A stretch of DNA of 64,000 nucleotides from Azospirillum fermentarium. Its GTDB lineage: Bacteria; Pseudomonadota; Alphaproteobacteria; Azospirillales; Azospirillaceae. Positions 16,362-25,139 of the stretch are shown one piece after another. The notes under the pieces are model-generated. The model was not told where the DNA came from. It saw nothing but the letters and a program-made list of their open reading frames with translations, and searched no databases. Made by a program: the position numbers and the translations under genes. Every line of letters begins with the position of its first letter. Position 1 is the stretch's first letter. Location: NCBI RefSeq assembly GCF_025961205.1, contig NZ_JAOQNH010000002.1, positions 1,110,208-1,174,207 on the forward strand, in the 5' to 3' direction.

Positions 16362-16473
16362 CCTCTCCCCCATGGGGAGAGGCCGGGGGGAGGGCCGGTC
16401 CGGCGCTGAAACGCCCCGCCCCTTCCCCAGCGCTCATCGGCGCGCCCCCTCTCCCCCCGAAGAGGAGGGGGGT
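16362..16473. repeat. GC-rich intergenic hairpin repeats
   Basis: CCTCTCCCC-CAT-GGGGAGAGG at 16362-16382 is a perfect stem. A second purine/pyrimidine mirror (CCCCTCT with AGAGGAGGGG) lies near 16445-16473. Pyrimidine-rich palindromes of this kind are scattered between genes in many alphaproteobacteria. Lying between the binding-protein and permease genes, they could stabilise the upstream mRNA and lower expression of the permeases relative to the binding protein. That effect is inference. Confidence 0.5.
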
Positions 16474-16485
16474 AGCATCACACCC

Positions 16486-17532
16486 TTACTTGGCCGCCCA
16501 CTTGTTGAAGCGTTCGGTCAGGCGGTCGAGGTTTTCCAGCCAGAAGGCGGTGTTGATCTCGATCGCGTTGGCCATGTTGGCCTCCGCCGTCGGCAGGTCG
16601 GCCAGGACGTCCGGCTTCACATGCTTGGGCGCGTCCTTGGCCGAGGTGCCGTAGGCGATGTTTTCCGACAGCTTGGCCTGGATCTCCGGCTTGCCGACGT
16701 AGTTCAGGAACTTGTAGGAGGCTTCGGTGTTGGGGCTGCCCTTCAGGATGACCCAGCTGTCGATGGTGAACAGCGCGCCGTTCCACACCATGCCGAAGTT
16801 CTTCTTTTCCTTCTTGTTGGCGGCGTCGATGCGGCCGTTGTAGACCGAGGTCATCGCCACTTCGCCCGACGCCAGCAGCTGGGGCGGCTGGGCGCCGGCC
16901 TTCCACCACACGATGTCGTTCTTGATGCTGTCCAGCTTCTTGAAGGCGCGTTCCACACCGGCGTCGGTGCCCAGTTCCTTATAGACGTCCTTGGGCGCCA
17001 CGCCGTCGGCCATCAGGGCGATTTCCAGCGTAGTCTTCGGGCCCTGGCGCAGGCCGCGCTTGCCCGGATAGGTCTTGGTGTCGAAGAAATCGGCCCAGCC
17101 CTTGGGCGCGCTCTTCAGCTTGTCCTTGTCGTAGCCGAGCACGAAGTCGTACACGATGGCGCCGACGCCGCAGGAATTGACGGTGGCCGGCAGGTACTGC
17201 GCCTCGCCGCCGATCTTGGCGAAGTCGAGCGGCTGGAACAGCCCCTCTTCACAGCCCAGCGCCAGCTCCTCGCTTTCCACCTGCACCACGTCCCAGGTGG
17301 CGTTGCCGCCCTGGACCTTGGCGCGCAGGACGCCGATGCCGCCGTCCCACGATTCGTCGTTCATGGCGGTGCCGGTGGCCTTGAACGGCTCGAAATAGAC
17401 CTGCTTCTGCACGTCCTGGTACGCGCCGCCCCACGACACCACCGTCAGGTCACGCGCATTCGCCGCCGCCGACAGGGCCGCCACCGCGGTCAGGGTGGCC
17501 ATAAAACCCGCTGCCTTGCCCATGATGCTCAT
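16486..17532 (-). CDS. Periplasmic substrate-binding protein, PotD/PotF-like
   Basis: Exported binding protein of 348 aa. It has a cleavable signal peptide (hydrophobic run AGFMATLTAVAALSAAANA, cleavage after AANA) followed by RDLTVVSWGGAYQDVQ, the usual opening of spermidine/putrescine-type binding proteins. It delivers substrate to the permeases encoded just downstream. The Trp/Asp residues that grip polyamines cannot be checked by eye, so the ligand may be a polyamine, an opine or an amino-acid derivative. Start ATG 17532 (MSIMG) is supported by an AGGGA just upstream and by the signal peptide; ATG 17523 is an alternative. Confidence 0.9.
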   Translation of the reverse strand: MSIMGKAAGFMATLTAVAALSAAANARDLTVVSWGGAYQDVQKQVYFEPFKATGTAMNDESWDGGIGVLRAKVQGGNATWDVVQVESEELALGCEEGLFQPLDFAKIGGEAQYLPATVNSCGVGAIVYDFVLGYDKDKLKSAPKGWADFFDTKTYPGKRGLRQGPKTTLEIALMADGVAPKDVYKELGTDAGVERAFKKLDSIKNDIVWWKAGAQPPQLLASGEVAMTSVYNGRIDAANKKEKKNFGMVWNGALFTIDSWVILKGSPNTEASYKFLNYVGKPEIQAKLSENIAYGTSAKDAPKHVKPDVLADLPTAEANMANAIEINTAFWLENLDRLTERFNKWAAK

Positions 17533-17591
17533 TGTCCCTGAACCCCTTATGTCCGTTGAGGTTGTTTTATGAAGTGAAGACGTGCGGCGGT

Positions 17592-18698
17592 TCACACCGC
17601 GTCCAGCGCCCTACAGTCCTCGGGCCGGAAGGTGACGGTCACCGCCTGCCCGTGGCTCAGACCCACGTGCCCGCCGGCGGGCAGCTTGACCATGAATTCG
17701 GAATTGCCCGCCACCTCCAGCACCGCCAGAGCGTGGTCGCCCAGATAGATGGTTTCCAGCAGCACCGCGGGCAGCCGGTTCGGCCCCTCGCCGCCGTCGG
17801 CCGGGGCCAGCGACACCCGTTCGGGGCGGATCGACAGGGTGGTGCGGCGCCCCGCACCGGCCACGTTGGCCGCCAGCGCCACCACCGATCCGCCGCCGTC
17901 CAGCCGCACGGTGCAGAACCCCTGTTCAAGATTTTCGACAACACCGCTCAACGCGTTGTTTTCACCGATGAAATTGGCGACGAAGCTGTTGACCGGCCGC
18001 TCATAGAGCGCATCGGGGCTGTCGATCTGCTGGATGATGCCGTCGTTGAACACCGCGATGCGGTCGGACATGGTGAGCGCCTCCCCCTGGTCATGGGTGA
18101 CGTAGACCACGGTGATGCCCGTCGTCTCGTGGATGCGCTTGATCTCGAGCTGCATATGCTCGCGCAGCCGCTTGTCGAGCGCGCCCAGGGGTTCGTCCAT
18201 CAGCACGAGCTGGGGGTTGAACACCAGCGCGCGGGCCAGCGCCACGCGCTGCTGCTGCCCGCCGGAAAGCTGGCCCGGACGGCGGTTGCGCAGGGGCTGG
18301 AGCTTGATCATCTCCAGCGCCCGGTCCACCCGCTGGCCGATCTCCGCCTTGGACATCTTGCGCACGCTCAAGGGGAACGCCAGGTTCTCCGCCACCGTCA
18401 TGTGGGGGAACAGGGCGTAGTTCTGGAACACCATGCCGATGTCGCGCTTGTGCGGGGGCATGTTCTTGATGGGGCGCCCGTCGAGGTAGATTTCCCCGTG
18501 GGTCGGCACCTCGAACCCCGCCAGCATCATCAGCGTGGTGGTCTTGCCCGAGCCCGACGGCCCCAGCAGCGTGACGAATTCCCCCTTGGCAATGTCGAGA
18601 TCCAGACTTTTCACGACGAGGTGCTCGCCGTCATAGGTTTTCTGGACTCCCTGGAACCGCACCAGGGCCTGCGCCGTGACCGTCATGCCGCCGTCCAT
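17592..18698 (-). CDS. ABC transporter ATP-binding protein, PotA-like
   Basis: ATPase of 368 aa of the polyamine/iron/spermidine group, first gene of the importer operon. Walker A GPSGSGKTT, the Q-loop VFQNYALFPH, signature LSGGQQQRVALARAL, Walker B LVLMDEPLGALD and the switch His in VTHDQ are all intact. A C-terminal TOBE-like regulatory domain follows (about 250-368), with SIRPERV. ATG 18698 (MDGGM) is preferred over the longer frame from 18758; ATG 18686 is also possible. Gene order is ATPase, binding protein, PotB-like, PotC-like, all on the minus strand, which makes a complete importer. Confidence 0.92.
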   Translation of the reverse strand: MDGGMTVTAQALVRFQGVQKTYDGEHLVVKSLDLDIAKGEFVTLLGPSGSGKTTTLMMLAGFEVPTHGEIYLDGRPIKNMPPHKRDIGMVFQNYALFPHMTVAENLAFPLSVRKMSKAEIGQRVDRALEMIKLQPLRNRRPGQLSGGQQQRVALARALVFNPQLVLMDEPLGALDKRLREHMQLEIKRIHETTGITVVYVTHDQGEALTMSDRIAVFNDGIIQQIDSPDALYERPVNSFVANFIGENNALSGVVENLEQGFCTVRLDGGGSVVALAANVAGAGRRTTLSIRPERVSLAPADGGEGPNRLPAVLLETIYLGDHALAVLEVAGNSEFMVKLPAGGHVGLSHGQAVTVTFRPEDCRALDAV

Positions 18699-18901
18699 GT
18701 GCCGAGCCACCCTCTTTCCCGTAATGTCGGACCGGCCTTGCGCAACCCTGTCAGTCATGCGCTGCGCGCCGGGCCGGTATCGCGGAACAGACGGTAGCTG
18801 TGTTTAAGAAAATAGACAAGCCCGTTTGAACGCTTTGTAGCCACTTTCCATCGATGCCGAATTCTTGTGCACTGCAAACAGGGATTTTGCCTGTTTCCGC
18901 C

Positions 18902-20038
18902 TCATCGCGCCGCCCGGGGCGCTGCATCTGCGAAGGGTTGGCCGGGCTGGGCGTAGAGGTAGCTGTCGAAACTGTTTTCGGCGACGCGGAACCACATCTG
19001 TTCCTCCTCCCGGAATCGGCCCCAGGCGCGGTAGATGGTGCGGAACCGCGTATCCGACTCCGCCCGCTCCTCGTACAGCGCAAAGGCGGCGCTGTAGGCC
19101 GCATCCATCACCGCGGGCGGAAAGGGCTTCAGCACCACGCCGGCCCCCACGAGCTGGCGCAACGCGATGGCGTTGAGGGAATCGTACTTGGCCAGCATCC
19201 AGGCCCCGGTTTCGGCACACGCCTGTTCCAGAATAACCCGATAGGACGGGGGCAGCGCGTCCCACAGCGGGCGGTGGACCATCAGCGACGCCTGCGCCGC
19301 CCCCTCCCACCAGCCGGGATAGTAATAATAGGAGGCACCACGGTGGAGGCCGAGGCGCTGGTCGTCGTAAGGGCCGGACCATTCCGCCGCATCCAGCGTG
19401 CCGGCGGCCAGGGCATCGGCCAGCGCATCACCGGGCAGCGACCGCACCGACACCCCCAGCCGCTCCATCACGGACGCCCCCAGACCGGCGATGCGCATGG
19501 TCAGACCGCGCAGATCATCCGGCCGGTTGACGGCCCGGCGGAACCACCCGCCCATCTGCGCCCCGGTGTTGCCGGCGGGAAAGGCCACGATGCCGTGATC
19601 GGCAAAGACCGTGCCCATCAGCCCCGCCCCGCCGCCGTGCATCATCCACGCCGCGTGCTGGCGGGCGTTGAGACCGAAAGGAATGCCGGTGTCGAAACAC
19701 AGGACCGGATCACGCTCCGCGGCCAGGGCGGCGGCGGTCAGCCCGCACTCCACCGTGCCGGCGGACACGGCACCGAACACGCCCAGGGCCGGTACCAGTT
19801 CGCCCGCGGCGTGGACCTGGATGTCGAAGGCGCCATCGGTCGCGCCCCGCACGCGGGCGGCGATTCGTTCGGCGGCGCCATGGATGGAATCCAGGGTTTT
19901 CGGGTAGCTGGAGGCCAGCCGCCAGCGCACCGCCGGCCCGGCCTTCGCCGGTCCCGGACCCGTCATCGCGGCCGCACCGGCCACCCCGGCAGCCGCGGCC
20001 GTTTTCCCCCCCACCGTCAGGAAATCGCGCCGTTTCAC
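18902..20038 (-). CDS. TRAP transporter solute-binding protein, TakP-like, Tat-exported, GTG start
   Basis: DctP-family binding protein of about 378 aa. The N-terminus KRRDFLTVGGKTAAAAG is a twin-arginine signal, so the protein is exported folded. The segments MRIAGLG, AAEWSGPYDD and SYYYYPGWWEG match the alpha-keto-acid-binding TakP subgroup, in which an Arg and the Glu-Trp pair line the ligand site. GTG 20038 is chosen because AGGAG lies 9 bases upstream and the Tat motif starts at once. The membrane subunits (DctQ, DctM) are not adjacent, so it must work with a transporter encoded elsewhere or act as an orphan sensor subunit. Confidence 0.88.
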   Translation of the reverse strand: MKRRDFLTVGGKTAAAAGVAGAAAMTGPGPAKAGPAVRWRLASSYPKTLDSIHGAAERIAARVRGATDGAFDIQVHAAGELVPALGVFGAVSAGTVECGLTAAALAAERDPVLCFDTGIPFGLNARQHAAWMMHGGGAGLMGTVFADHGIVAFPAGNTGAQMGGWFRRAVNRPDDLRGLTMRIAGLGASVMERLGVSVRSLPGDALADALAAGTLDAAEWSGPYDDQRLGLHRGASYYYYPGWWEGAAQASLMVHRPLWDALPPSYRVILEQACAETGAWMLAKYDSLNAIALRQLVGAGVVLKPFPPAVMDAAYSAAFALYEERAESDTRFRTIYRAWGRFREEEQMWFRVAENSFDSYLYAQPGQPFADAAPRAAR

Positions 20039-20199
20039 GCCGGCTTTCTCCTGTCCGTCTTGCTGTCGGGACCAGTTTACACGCTGGAAACGTCTGTCGC
20101 GCAAGGGGTTTAACCGATGAGCACGCGCGGCTTTTGCTTGACCCCGGCGTGCGGATGGTCCATGCGACACATCGTCCCCGTCCTGTCACCGCCGCCATC

Positions 20200-21909
20200 A
20201 TGCACGATACACGCCTTTTGATTGACGTCCTGTTCCTGCTGTTGGCCGCGGTGGTGGTGGTGCCGGTGTTCCAGAAGCTGCGCATCCCCGCGGTTCTGGG
20301 CTACCTCGCCGCCGGCATCATGCTGGGGCCGCATACGCCGGGGCCGGTGGTGGACCGCACCATTCCCGACATTCTGGCGGAATTCGGCGTGGTGTTCCTG
20401 CTGTTCGCCATCGGGCTGGAATTGCCGCTGTCGCGGCTTCAGGCCATGCGGCGGTTCATGTTCGGGCTGGGGCTGTTCCAGGTGGTGGGAACCACCGCCG
20501 TGCTGGGGCTGGCGGCCTATGGGCTGGGGCTGCGGCCGGAATCGGCGCTGGTGGTCGGGGGGGCTCTGGCCTTCTCCTCCACCGCCACCGTGCTGAAGAT
20601 GCTGGTGGAACGGGGGGAGACGGTGGCGCGTTTCGGACGCGTGTCGGTGGCGGTGCTGATCTTTCAGGATCTGGCGGTGGTGCCGCTGCTGACGCTGCTG
20701 CCGCTGCTGGCATCGCCCGAAACCAGCATCGTCCAGGCGCTGGCCCTGGCACTGGCCAAGGGTGTCGCCGCCATCGGCGTCATCATGCTGCTGGGCCGGT
20801 TCGTGGTGCGCCCGGTCTATGAATATGTGGCGGCATCCCGCCACCCCGAGGTGTTCACCGCCATGAACCTGCTGCTGGTGCTGGCGGTGGGGTGGGTGAC
20901 GCTGGAAGCGGGCATGTCCATGGCGCTGGGGGCGTTCCTGGCCGGGCTGCTGCTGGCCGACACCGCGTTCCGCCATCAGGTGGAAGCCGACATCGAACCG
21001 TTCCGCGGCCTGCTGCTGGGCCTGTTCTTCATGACCGTCGGCATGGCGCTGGACCTGCCCTTCATGCTGACCCACGCGCCGCAGATCCTGCTGGTCACCG
21101 CCGGGCTGCTGCTGGGCAAGAGCACGCTGCTGTTCGCGCTGTGCCGGCTGTCGGGGCTGGGCACGGCCACGTCGCTGCGGGTGGGGCTCTTGCTGTCGCA
21201 AGGGGGCGAATTCGCCTTCGTCCTGATCGGCAAGGCGGTGGGGCTGTCGGTGCTGACCGGGGAGACGGGGCAGATCCTGACCTCGGTCGTGGCGCTGTCC
21301 ATGGCGGTGACCCCGGCCATCGGCGCGCTGGCCCACCGCGGGGCGTCGGCCATCGAACGCCGCTGGGGGGCCGAGGCATTCGGCATCGAGACCAGCGACA
21401 TCAAGGGCCATGTGCTGATCGCCGGCTATGGCCGCGTGGGCCGGGCCGTGGCCCGCGTGCTGACCCGCCAGGGCATCCCCTTCATCGCCCTGGATCTGGA
21501 ACCGCAGCGGGTCTCATCCTCGCGCGCGGCCGGGCTGCCGGTCTATTACGGCGATGCCAGCCACGGGGGCGTGCTGCGGGCCGCCGGCATCGAGCGGGCA
21601 CGGGTGGCGCTGGTCACCGTCAACCAGCCGGCGCTGGCGGTGCGGGCGGTGGAAAGCATCCGGCGGCAGGCCCCCGACCTGCCCATCGTGGTGCGCGCCC
21701 ACGATCTGGGGCAGGTGGAGCGGCTGGAGCGGGCCGGGGCCACCGCCGTGGTGCCCGAAACCATCGAGGCCAGCCTGCAGATGGCCGGTCTGGTCATGCG
21801 CTCCACCGGCGTGCCGGTGGACATCGTGGACGAGACGCTGGACGCGCTGCGCCGCGACGGTTACGCCCCGCTGGCCGGGCCGAAATCCGTTTCGTCCGGG
21901 GACGACTGA
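20200..21909 (+). CDS. Kef-type K+/H+ antiporter (CPA2) with RCK/TrkA-N domain
   Basis: Integral membrane cation:proton antiporter of 569 aa. About 12 hydrophobic segments cover residues 1-385, including FLLFAIGLEL, the LIFQDLAVVPLL helix with its conserved Gln-Asp pair and MALGAFLAGLLLAD. A cytoplasmic TrkA-N (RCK) domain follows, with the nucleotide-binding GYGRVGRAVA motif and YYGDASHGGVL, and would gate the channel in response to nucleotide or glutathione-type ligands. It resembles KefB/KefC/YbaL, but specific assignment is not possible by eye and no KefF/G ancillary gene is adjacent. ATG 20200 is preferred over 20134. Its last 49 bases overlap the 3' end of the convergent GNAT gene. Confidence 0.9.
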   Translation: MHDTRLLIDVLFLLLAAVVVVPVFQKLRIPAVLGYLAAGIMLGPHTPGPVVDRTIPDILAEFGVVFLLFAIGLELPLSRLQAMRRFMFGLGLFQVVGTTAVLGLAAYGLGLRPESALVVGGALAFSSTATVLKMLVERGETVARFGRVSVAVLIFQDLAVVPLLTLLPLLASPETSIVQALALALAKGVAAIGVIMLLGRFVVRPVYEYVAASRHPEVFTAMNLLLVLAVGWVTLEAGMSMALGAFLAGLLLADTAFRHQVEADIEPFRGLLLGLFFMTVGMALDLPFMLTHAPQILLVTAGLLLGKSTLLFALCRLSGLGTATSLRVGLLLSQGGEFAFVLIGKAVGLSVLTGETGQILTSVVALSMAVTPAIGALAHRGASAIERRWGAEAFGIETSDIKGHVLIAGYGRVGRAVARVLTRQGIPFIALDLEPQRVSSSRAAGLPVYYGDASHGGVLRAAGIERARVALVTVNQPALAVRAVESIRRQAPDLPIVVRAHDLGQVERLERAGATAVVPETIEASLQMAGLVMRSTGVPVDIVDETLDALRRDGYAPLAGPKSVSSGDD

Positions 21910-22460
21910 ACGCCGAACGCCGCCAGCGTGTGTTCGCGGGTGAAGGGGTGGCGCCTGGACTCCCACTCGGCCCGTGTCATCTCGAACAGGGTCACGTCGT
22001 GGAAGCGGCCGTATTTGAAGATATGCTCCCGCAGCACCCCGACCTCGCGGAACTTCAGCAGGCGCTGGATATGGATCACGCCATCGTTGCCGGCCAGAAA
22101 GCTGTTGACGATCTTGTTCATTCCCAGCCCGTAGAAACAATAATCCAGGATGAACGTGCTGAGCAGCCCCGGCACCGTACCCCCGGCGCTGCGGTCACCG
22201 ATGTACGATCCCGATGAACAGCGCCGGTTCACCCGGTCGATGTCGGAATAGGACAGATAACCGATGGGCTGCCCCGCGTGCTCGATCACGAAATGGCAGA
22301 AATCCGCCCGCCCGGCAGCGGCGGCCAGCCATTCCCTCTGCCGCTCCTCGTCGGGATTCTCGATATCCGTATACATGAACCGGGTGATGACCGGATCGGT
22401 GCGCCAGCGCAGCAGCAGACCGGCATCGTCCAGGGTGGGGGGGCGGAAACGGAAGGGCAT
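21861..22460 (-). CDS. GNAT-family N-acetyltransferase, PseH-like
   Basis: Predicted acyl-CoA-dependent N-acetyltransferase of 199 aa. The opening FRPPTLDDAGLLLRWRTDP and the later GYLSYSDIDRVNRR and NKIVNSFLAGNDGVIHIQRLLKF regions are typical of the PseH-type group, which acetylates UDP-amino sugars on the way to pseudaminic or legionaminic acids. The substrate here is unproven, and no sugar-synthase genes flank it. ATG 22460 (MPFRF) is used; upstream codons overlap the SDR gene. It lies 14 bp after the SDR gene on the same strand, so the two are probably one operon. Confidence 0.78.
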   Translation of the reverse strand: MPFRFRPPTLDDAGLLLRWRTDPVITRFMYTDIENPDEERQREWLAAAAGRADFCHFVIEHAGQPIGYLSYSDIDRVNRRCSSGSYIGDRSAGGTVPGLLSTFILDYCFYGLGMNKIVNSFLAGNDGVIHIQRLLKFREVGVLREHIFKYGRFHDVTLFEMTRAEWESRRHPFTREHTLAAFGVQSSPDETDFGPASGA

Positions 22461-22474
22461 GGGATGCTGTCTCC

Positions 22475-23239
22475 TCACACCGCCAGATAGCCGCCGTCCA
22501 CCGGCAGCGTCACGCCGGTGATCCACCGGCTGCCCGGTCCCAGCAGAAAGGCAATGGCGTTCGCCACATCCTCCGGCTTGCCGAAGCCCATGGGGTGGGC
22601 GTTGCGCACGGCGGCGAACTGGTCGTCGGTGATGGTGGTGCGGAAACGGTCCATCATCTCGGTCTCCACCAGGGCGGGGGCGACGCAGTTGACGCGGATC
22701 CCGTCGCGCAACAGCTCCATGGCCAGCGCCCGCCCGGCGGCCACCAGCCCGCCCTTGCTGGCGGCATAGGCCACGTTGCCCGGCTGTCCGATCAGCGCCG
22801 CCACCGAGGCGACGAAGACCACCGAGGCGTCAGGCCCATGGCATCCCTTCTGCCGCAGCCCGCGGGCCAGGGACAAGGCGCTCAGCAGGTTCACGTGCAT
22901 GGTCTGGTCGAAGAAGGCGCGGTCCACCGACCGCACCGGCTTTCCCACCTGCACGCCCGCGCAATGGGCCAGCCCGTCGAACGGGCCGCCGTCCGCGGCC
23001 TGGACCTTGATCCAGGCGGGGATGGCGTCGGTGTCGGACAGGTCGAAGGGGGCGGCCCGGTGTCCCTCCCCCGCCAGTGCTGCGGCGGTGTCGGCCAGAC
23101 GCCCGGCGTTGCGGGCCGTCACCGTCACCCGCGCCCCCAGCCCCGCCGCCGCCACCGCCACCGCCCGCCCGATGCCGGTGGAGGCCCCGGTCACCAGAAT
23201 GTGACGGCCCGACAGGGAAAACGGGGTGGAACCGGGCAT
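22475..23239 (-). CDS. SDR-family oxidoreductase (FabG-like)
   Basis: Short-chain dehydrogenase/reductase of 254 aa. It has the NAD(P)-binding TGASTGIG at 17-24, a catalytic Ser145 and the YxxxK pair Y158/K162 (YAASK). The C-terminus ITGVTLPVDGGYLAV is the standard classical-SDR ending. The substrate is unknown. Pairing with the downstream PseH-like acetyltransferase suggests a sugar- or surface-polymer-related step, but a fatty-acid or secondary-metabolite role is equally open. Complete and in the usual size range. Confidence 0.88.
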   Translation of the reverse strand: MPGSTPFSLSGRHILVTGASTGIGRAVAVAAAGLGARVTVTARNAGRLADTAAALAGEGHRAAPFDLSDTDAIPAWIKVQAADGGPFDGLAHCAGVQVGKPVRSVDRAFFDQTMHVNLLSALSLARGLRQKGCHGPDASVVFVASVAALIGQPGNVAYAASKGGLVAAGRALAMELLRDGIRVNCVAPALVETEMMDRFRTTITDDQFAAVRNAHPMGFGKPEDVANAIAFLLGPGSRWITGVTLPVDGGYLAV

Positions 23240-23694
23240 GGGCGGGATCCTTGCAAGCAGCCGGGCGAAATGCCCTCAAGGCGATAGCGCCCCCCGCCCG
23301 CCCCGTCAAGGCGGCGGGGGCAGGGCAATCGCACAGAGGACTTTATCGTCCCGATAAGGATTATCGCCATGCCCGCGAAAGCGGGAAGCCAGGTGCTGAG
23401 CCGCGGCAACGGCGACGTGAGTCTCTTGGTTCTCAAAGTGCTGAGCGTGGAGAGACCGTCTGAATCCCAGCCTTTGCTGGGATGATGATAAACCTAAATA
23501 GGATCATATGCTGCATCTGCGGCTGCCCTGCGGGGAGGAGAGGGCTTCTTAACCTGACAGCATTGCCATGGACGTACGGCAAAAAAGTGTGTTTTTGGGT
23601 TTTGCGCAGCCGATTGCCTGCATATCCATTGCATGGATGCATCTTTTTGAATTTTGCCAGCGAAATCAACTTTCAGATAAAGAAAGAACCGGCC
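23240..23694. repeat. 455-bp intergenic region with palindromic repeats
   Basis: No supported gene. It contains three small stem-loops: TTATCG/CGATAA (23343-23357), CCCGC-GAAA-GCGGG (23372-23385) and ATCCCAGC-CTTT-GCTGGGAT (23464-23483). The last two flank about 80 bp and have the look of dispersed alphaproteobacterial intergenic repeats (REP/MITE-like). From about 23485 onward the DNA is more AT-rich and presumably holds the promoter of the next gene. Confidence 0.5.
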
Positions 23695-24582
23695 ATGAGC
23701 ATTTTAGGTTCGCTCTGCGACATCGCCCTGGCCCCGGTCAGGGCCAGGAACAGCATGATCGACCAGATATTTTACGATATCGGTTCCTTGAGCAGCGCGG
23801 AAAGACTGCACCTGCATGAATTGAACAACAGCGATGGGCATATTTTCTGCGAAGGGCACATCATCCTTGTTTCCCCCACAGGGCCGGGGCAGGGAATCCG
23901 CCATTTTGCTTCCGTCGGCGCTTTCTTGCAGGGCACGGATAACAGCTTTGCCGCCATCGCCGTGGCCGGGGTGGGAAGCTCCATTCTCGGCACGGCGGCC
24001 CTGGCGCGCAACGTCGCCGATGCGCTGGGCGCGCCCGTAGCCGGGATCGTGTCCGGCTATGGCATGGCCGATCTGATGGCGGAGGCGCTGGGCGGCTGGT
24101 TCCTGTTCGGCGCCATCGACCGGCACAGGCCGCTCAACGGTCTGGTGCACCTGATCCCGGCACAGCGGGACATCATCGCCCTGTCCGCCCTCTTGGATGC
24201 GGCCCCGCCCGGCCTGCGCTGGGTGGTGGGGCACAGCAAGGGCAGCCTGGTCATCGATTGCGCCCTTGAACGCTATGCCCATGCCCACCCCACCGGCTCC
24301 CCGCTCTACGATCAGGTGACGGTGGTGACCCTGGGCGCGGTGGTGAACACGCCCCCGGCCTTTACCCGCGTGGTCCAGGTCATCGGCGGCGACGACGCGC
24401 TGGGCCGCGCCAATTCCTTCCGCCCGGCGGCGCGGTGTACGATTCCGGGCAAGCGGCACAGCCTCAACCCCCGCGTTCCCGGCCATATGGACGCCAAAGG
24501 GATCATCAGCCGGATCGAGGACGGCCTTATCCCCATCGGACCGCCGGTCCCGGCCCCCAGCCTCAGTCCGCTGGCCGCCTAG
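23695..24582 (+). CDS. Uncharacterised serine-hydrolase-like protein (alpha/beta-hydrolase motif)
   Basis: Protein of 295 aa not matched to a named family. The clearest feature is the nucleophile-elbow motif VVGHSKGSLVID (GxSxG) about 180 residues in, preceded by strand-like hydrophobic stretches and a Gly/Ala-rich segment (about 80-130) with GVGSSILG. A late His in PGHMDAK could complete a Ser-His-Asp triad. The layout recalls lipase/esterase or PHA-related hydrolases. No signal peptide is evident. ATG 23695 is chosen; the frame is open from 23482 but those codons cross the intergenic repeats. Its stop overlaps the convergent BON gene by 4 bases. Base composition at the 5' end is lower in GC than in neighbours, hinting at transfer. 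Confidence 0.65.
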   Translation: MSILGSLCDIALAPVRARNSMIDQIFYDIGSLSSAERLHLHELNNSDGHIFCEGHIILVSPTGPGQGIRHFASVGAFLQGTDNSFAAIAVAGVGSSILGTAALARNVADALGAPVAGIVSGYGMADLMAEALGGWFLFGAIDRHRPLNGLVHLIPAQRDIIALSALLDAAPPGLRWVVGHSKGSLVIDCALERYAHAHPTGSPLYDQVTVVTLGAVVNTPPAFTRVVQVIGGDDALGRANSFRPAARCTIPGKRHSLNPRVPGHMDAKGIISRIEDGLIPIGPPVPAPSLSPLAA

Positions 24583-25022
24583 CCCATCCGCCCGGTGCCG
24601 GGATCGCCGTCCAGGGATTCCATGGTGCCGGGCAGCGGCACGGCGGCGGACAGGTTGCGCACGGTCAGCCCGTTGCGGACGCTGCGCACGCCATCGACCG
24701 CCGCCGCGATCTCCCCCGCCCGCTGGCGGGCCAGATGATCGTTGACCAGCCCGTCCAGGCCAACCACCCCGTCCTGCACGGTCAGGATGATGTCGCCCTC
24801 GTCCACGCAGGCATCATAGGCCAGCCGCTGGACGATGGCGCCGCGGATGGCCGCATCCCCCGGCACGCCCGGCTGGGCGAATGCCTGGGCCGCGCGCTGC
24901 CGCTCCTCCGCCCGCCAGCCGTCGCGCATGGCGCGGTCCTCGCCGGAGCTGTTGGCGACCTGGCCCAGACGTTCCCCTTCGCGCAGGATGCCCTTGTCCC
25001 GGTCCCAGTTTTTCAGATCCAT
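24579..25022 (-). CDS. BON-domain protein
   Basis: Small protein of 147 aa with one BON (OsmY-like) domain in its C-terminal half: AIRGAIVQRLAYD, then VQDGVVGLDGLVNDHLARQ and GVRSVRNGLTV, the usual strand-helix-strand pattern. BON domains bind phospholipid or partner proteins, and OsmY-like members are periplasmic stress proteins; this one has no signal peptide and a charged N-terminus, so it may be cytoplasmic, as in SWFGD.bin.organelle-type stand-alone BON proteins. It stands alone between convergent genes. Confidence 0.78.
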   Translation of the reverse strand: MDLKNWDRDKGILREGERLGQVANSSGEDRAMRDGWRAEERQRAAQAFAQPGVPGDAAIRGAIVQRLAYDACVDEGDIILTVQDGVVGLDGLVNDHLARQRAGEIAAAVDGVRSVRNGLTVRNLSAAVPLPGTMESLDGDPGTGRMG

Positions 25023-25139
25023 GGCGCTGCCTCCATCCGCTGTGATCCTGTACGGAACAACAGGGCCGGACGGCGAAGGTTGGCCGGGGAAAAGGGGGAG
25101 GCCCCCCGCCCCCGGACACGCCGCGTCAAACCTCTTCCG

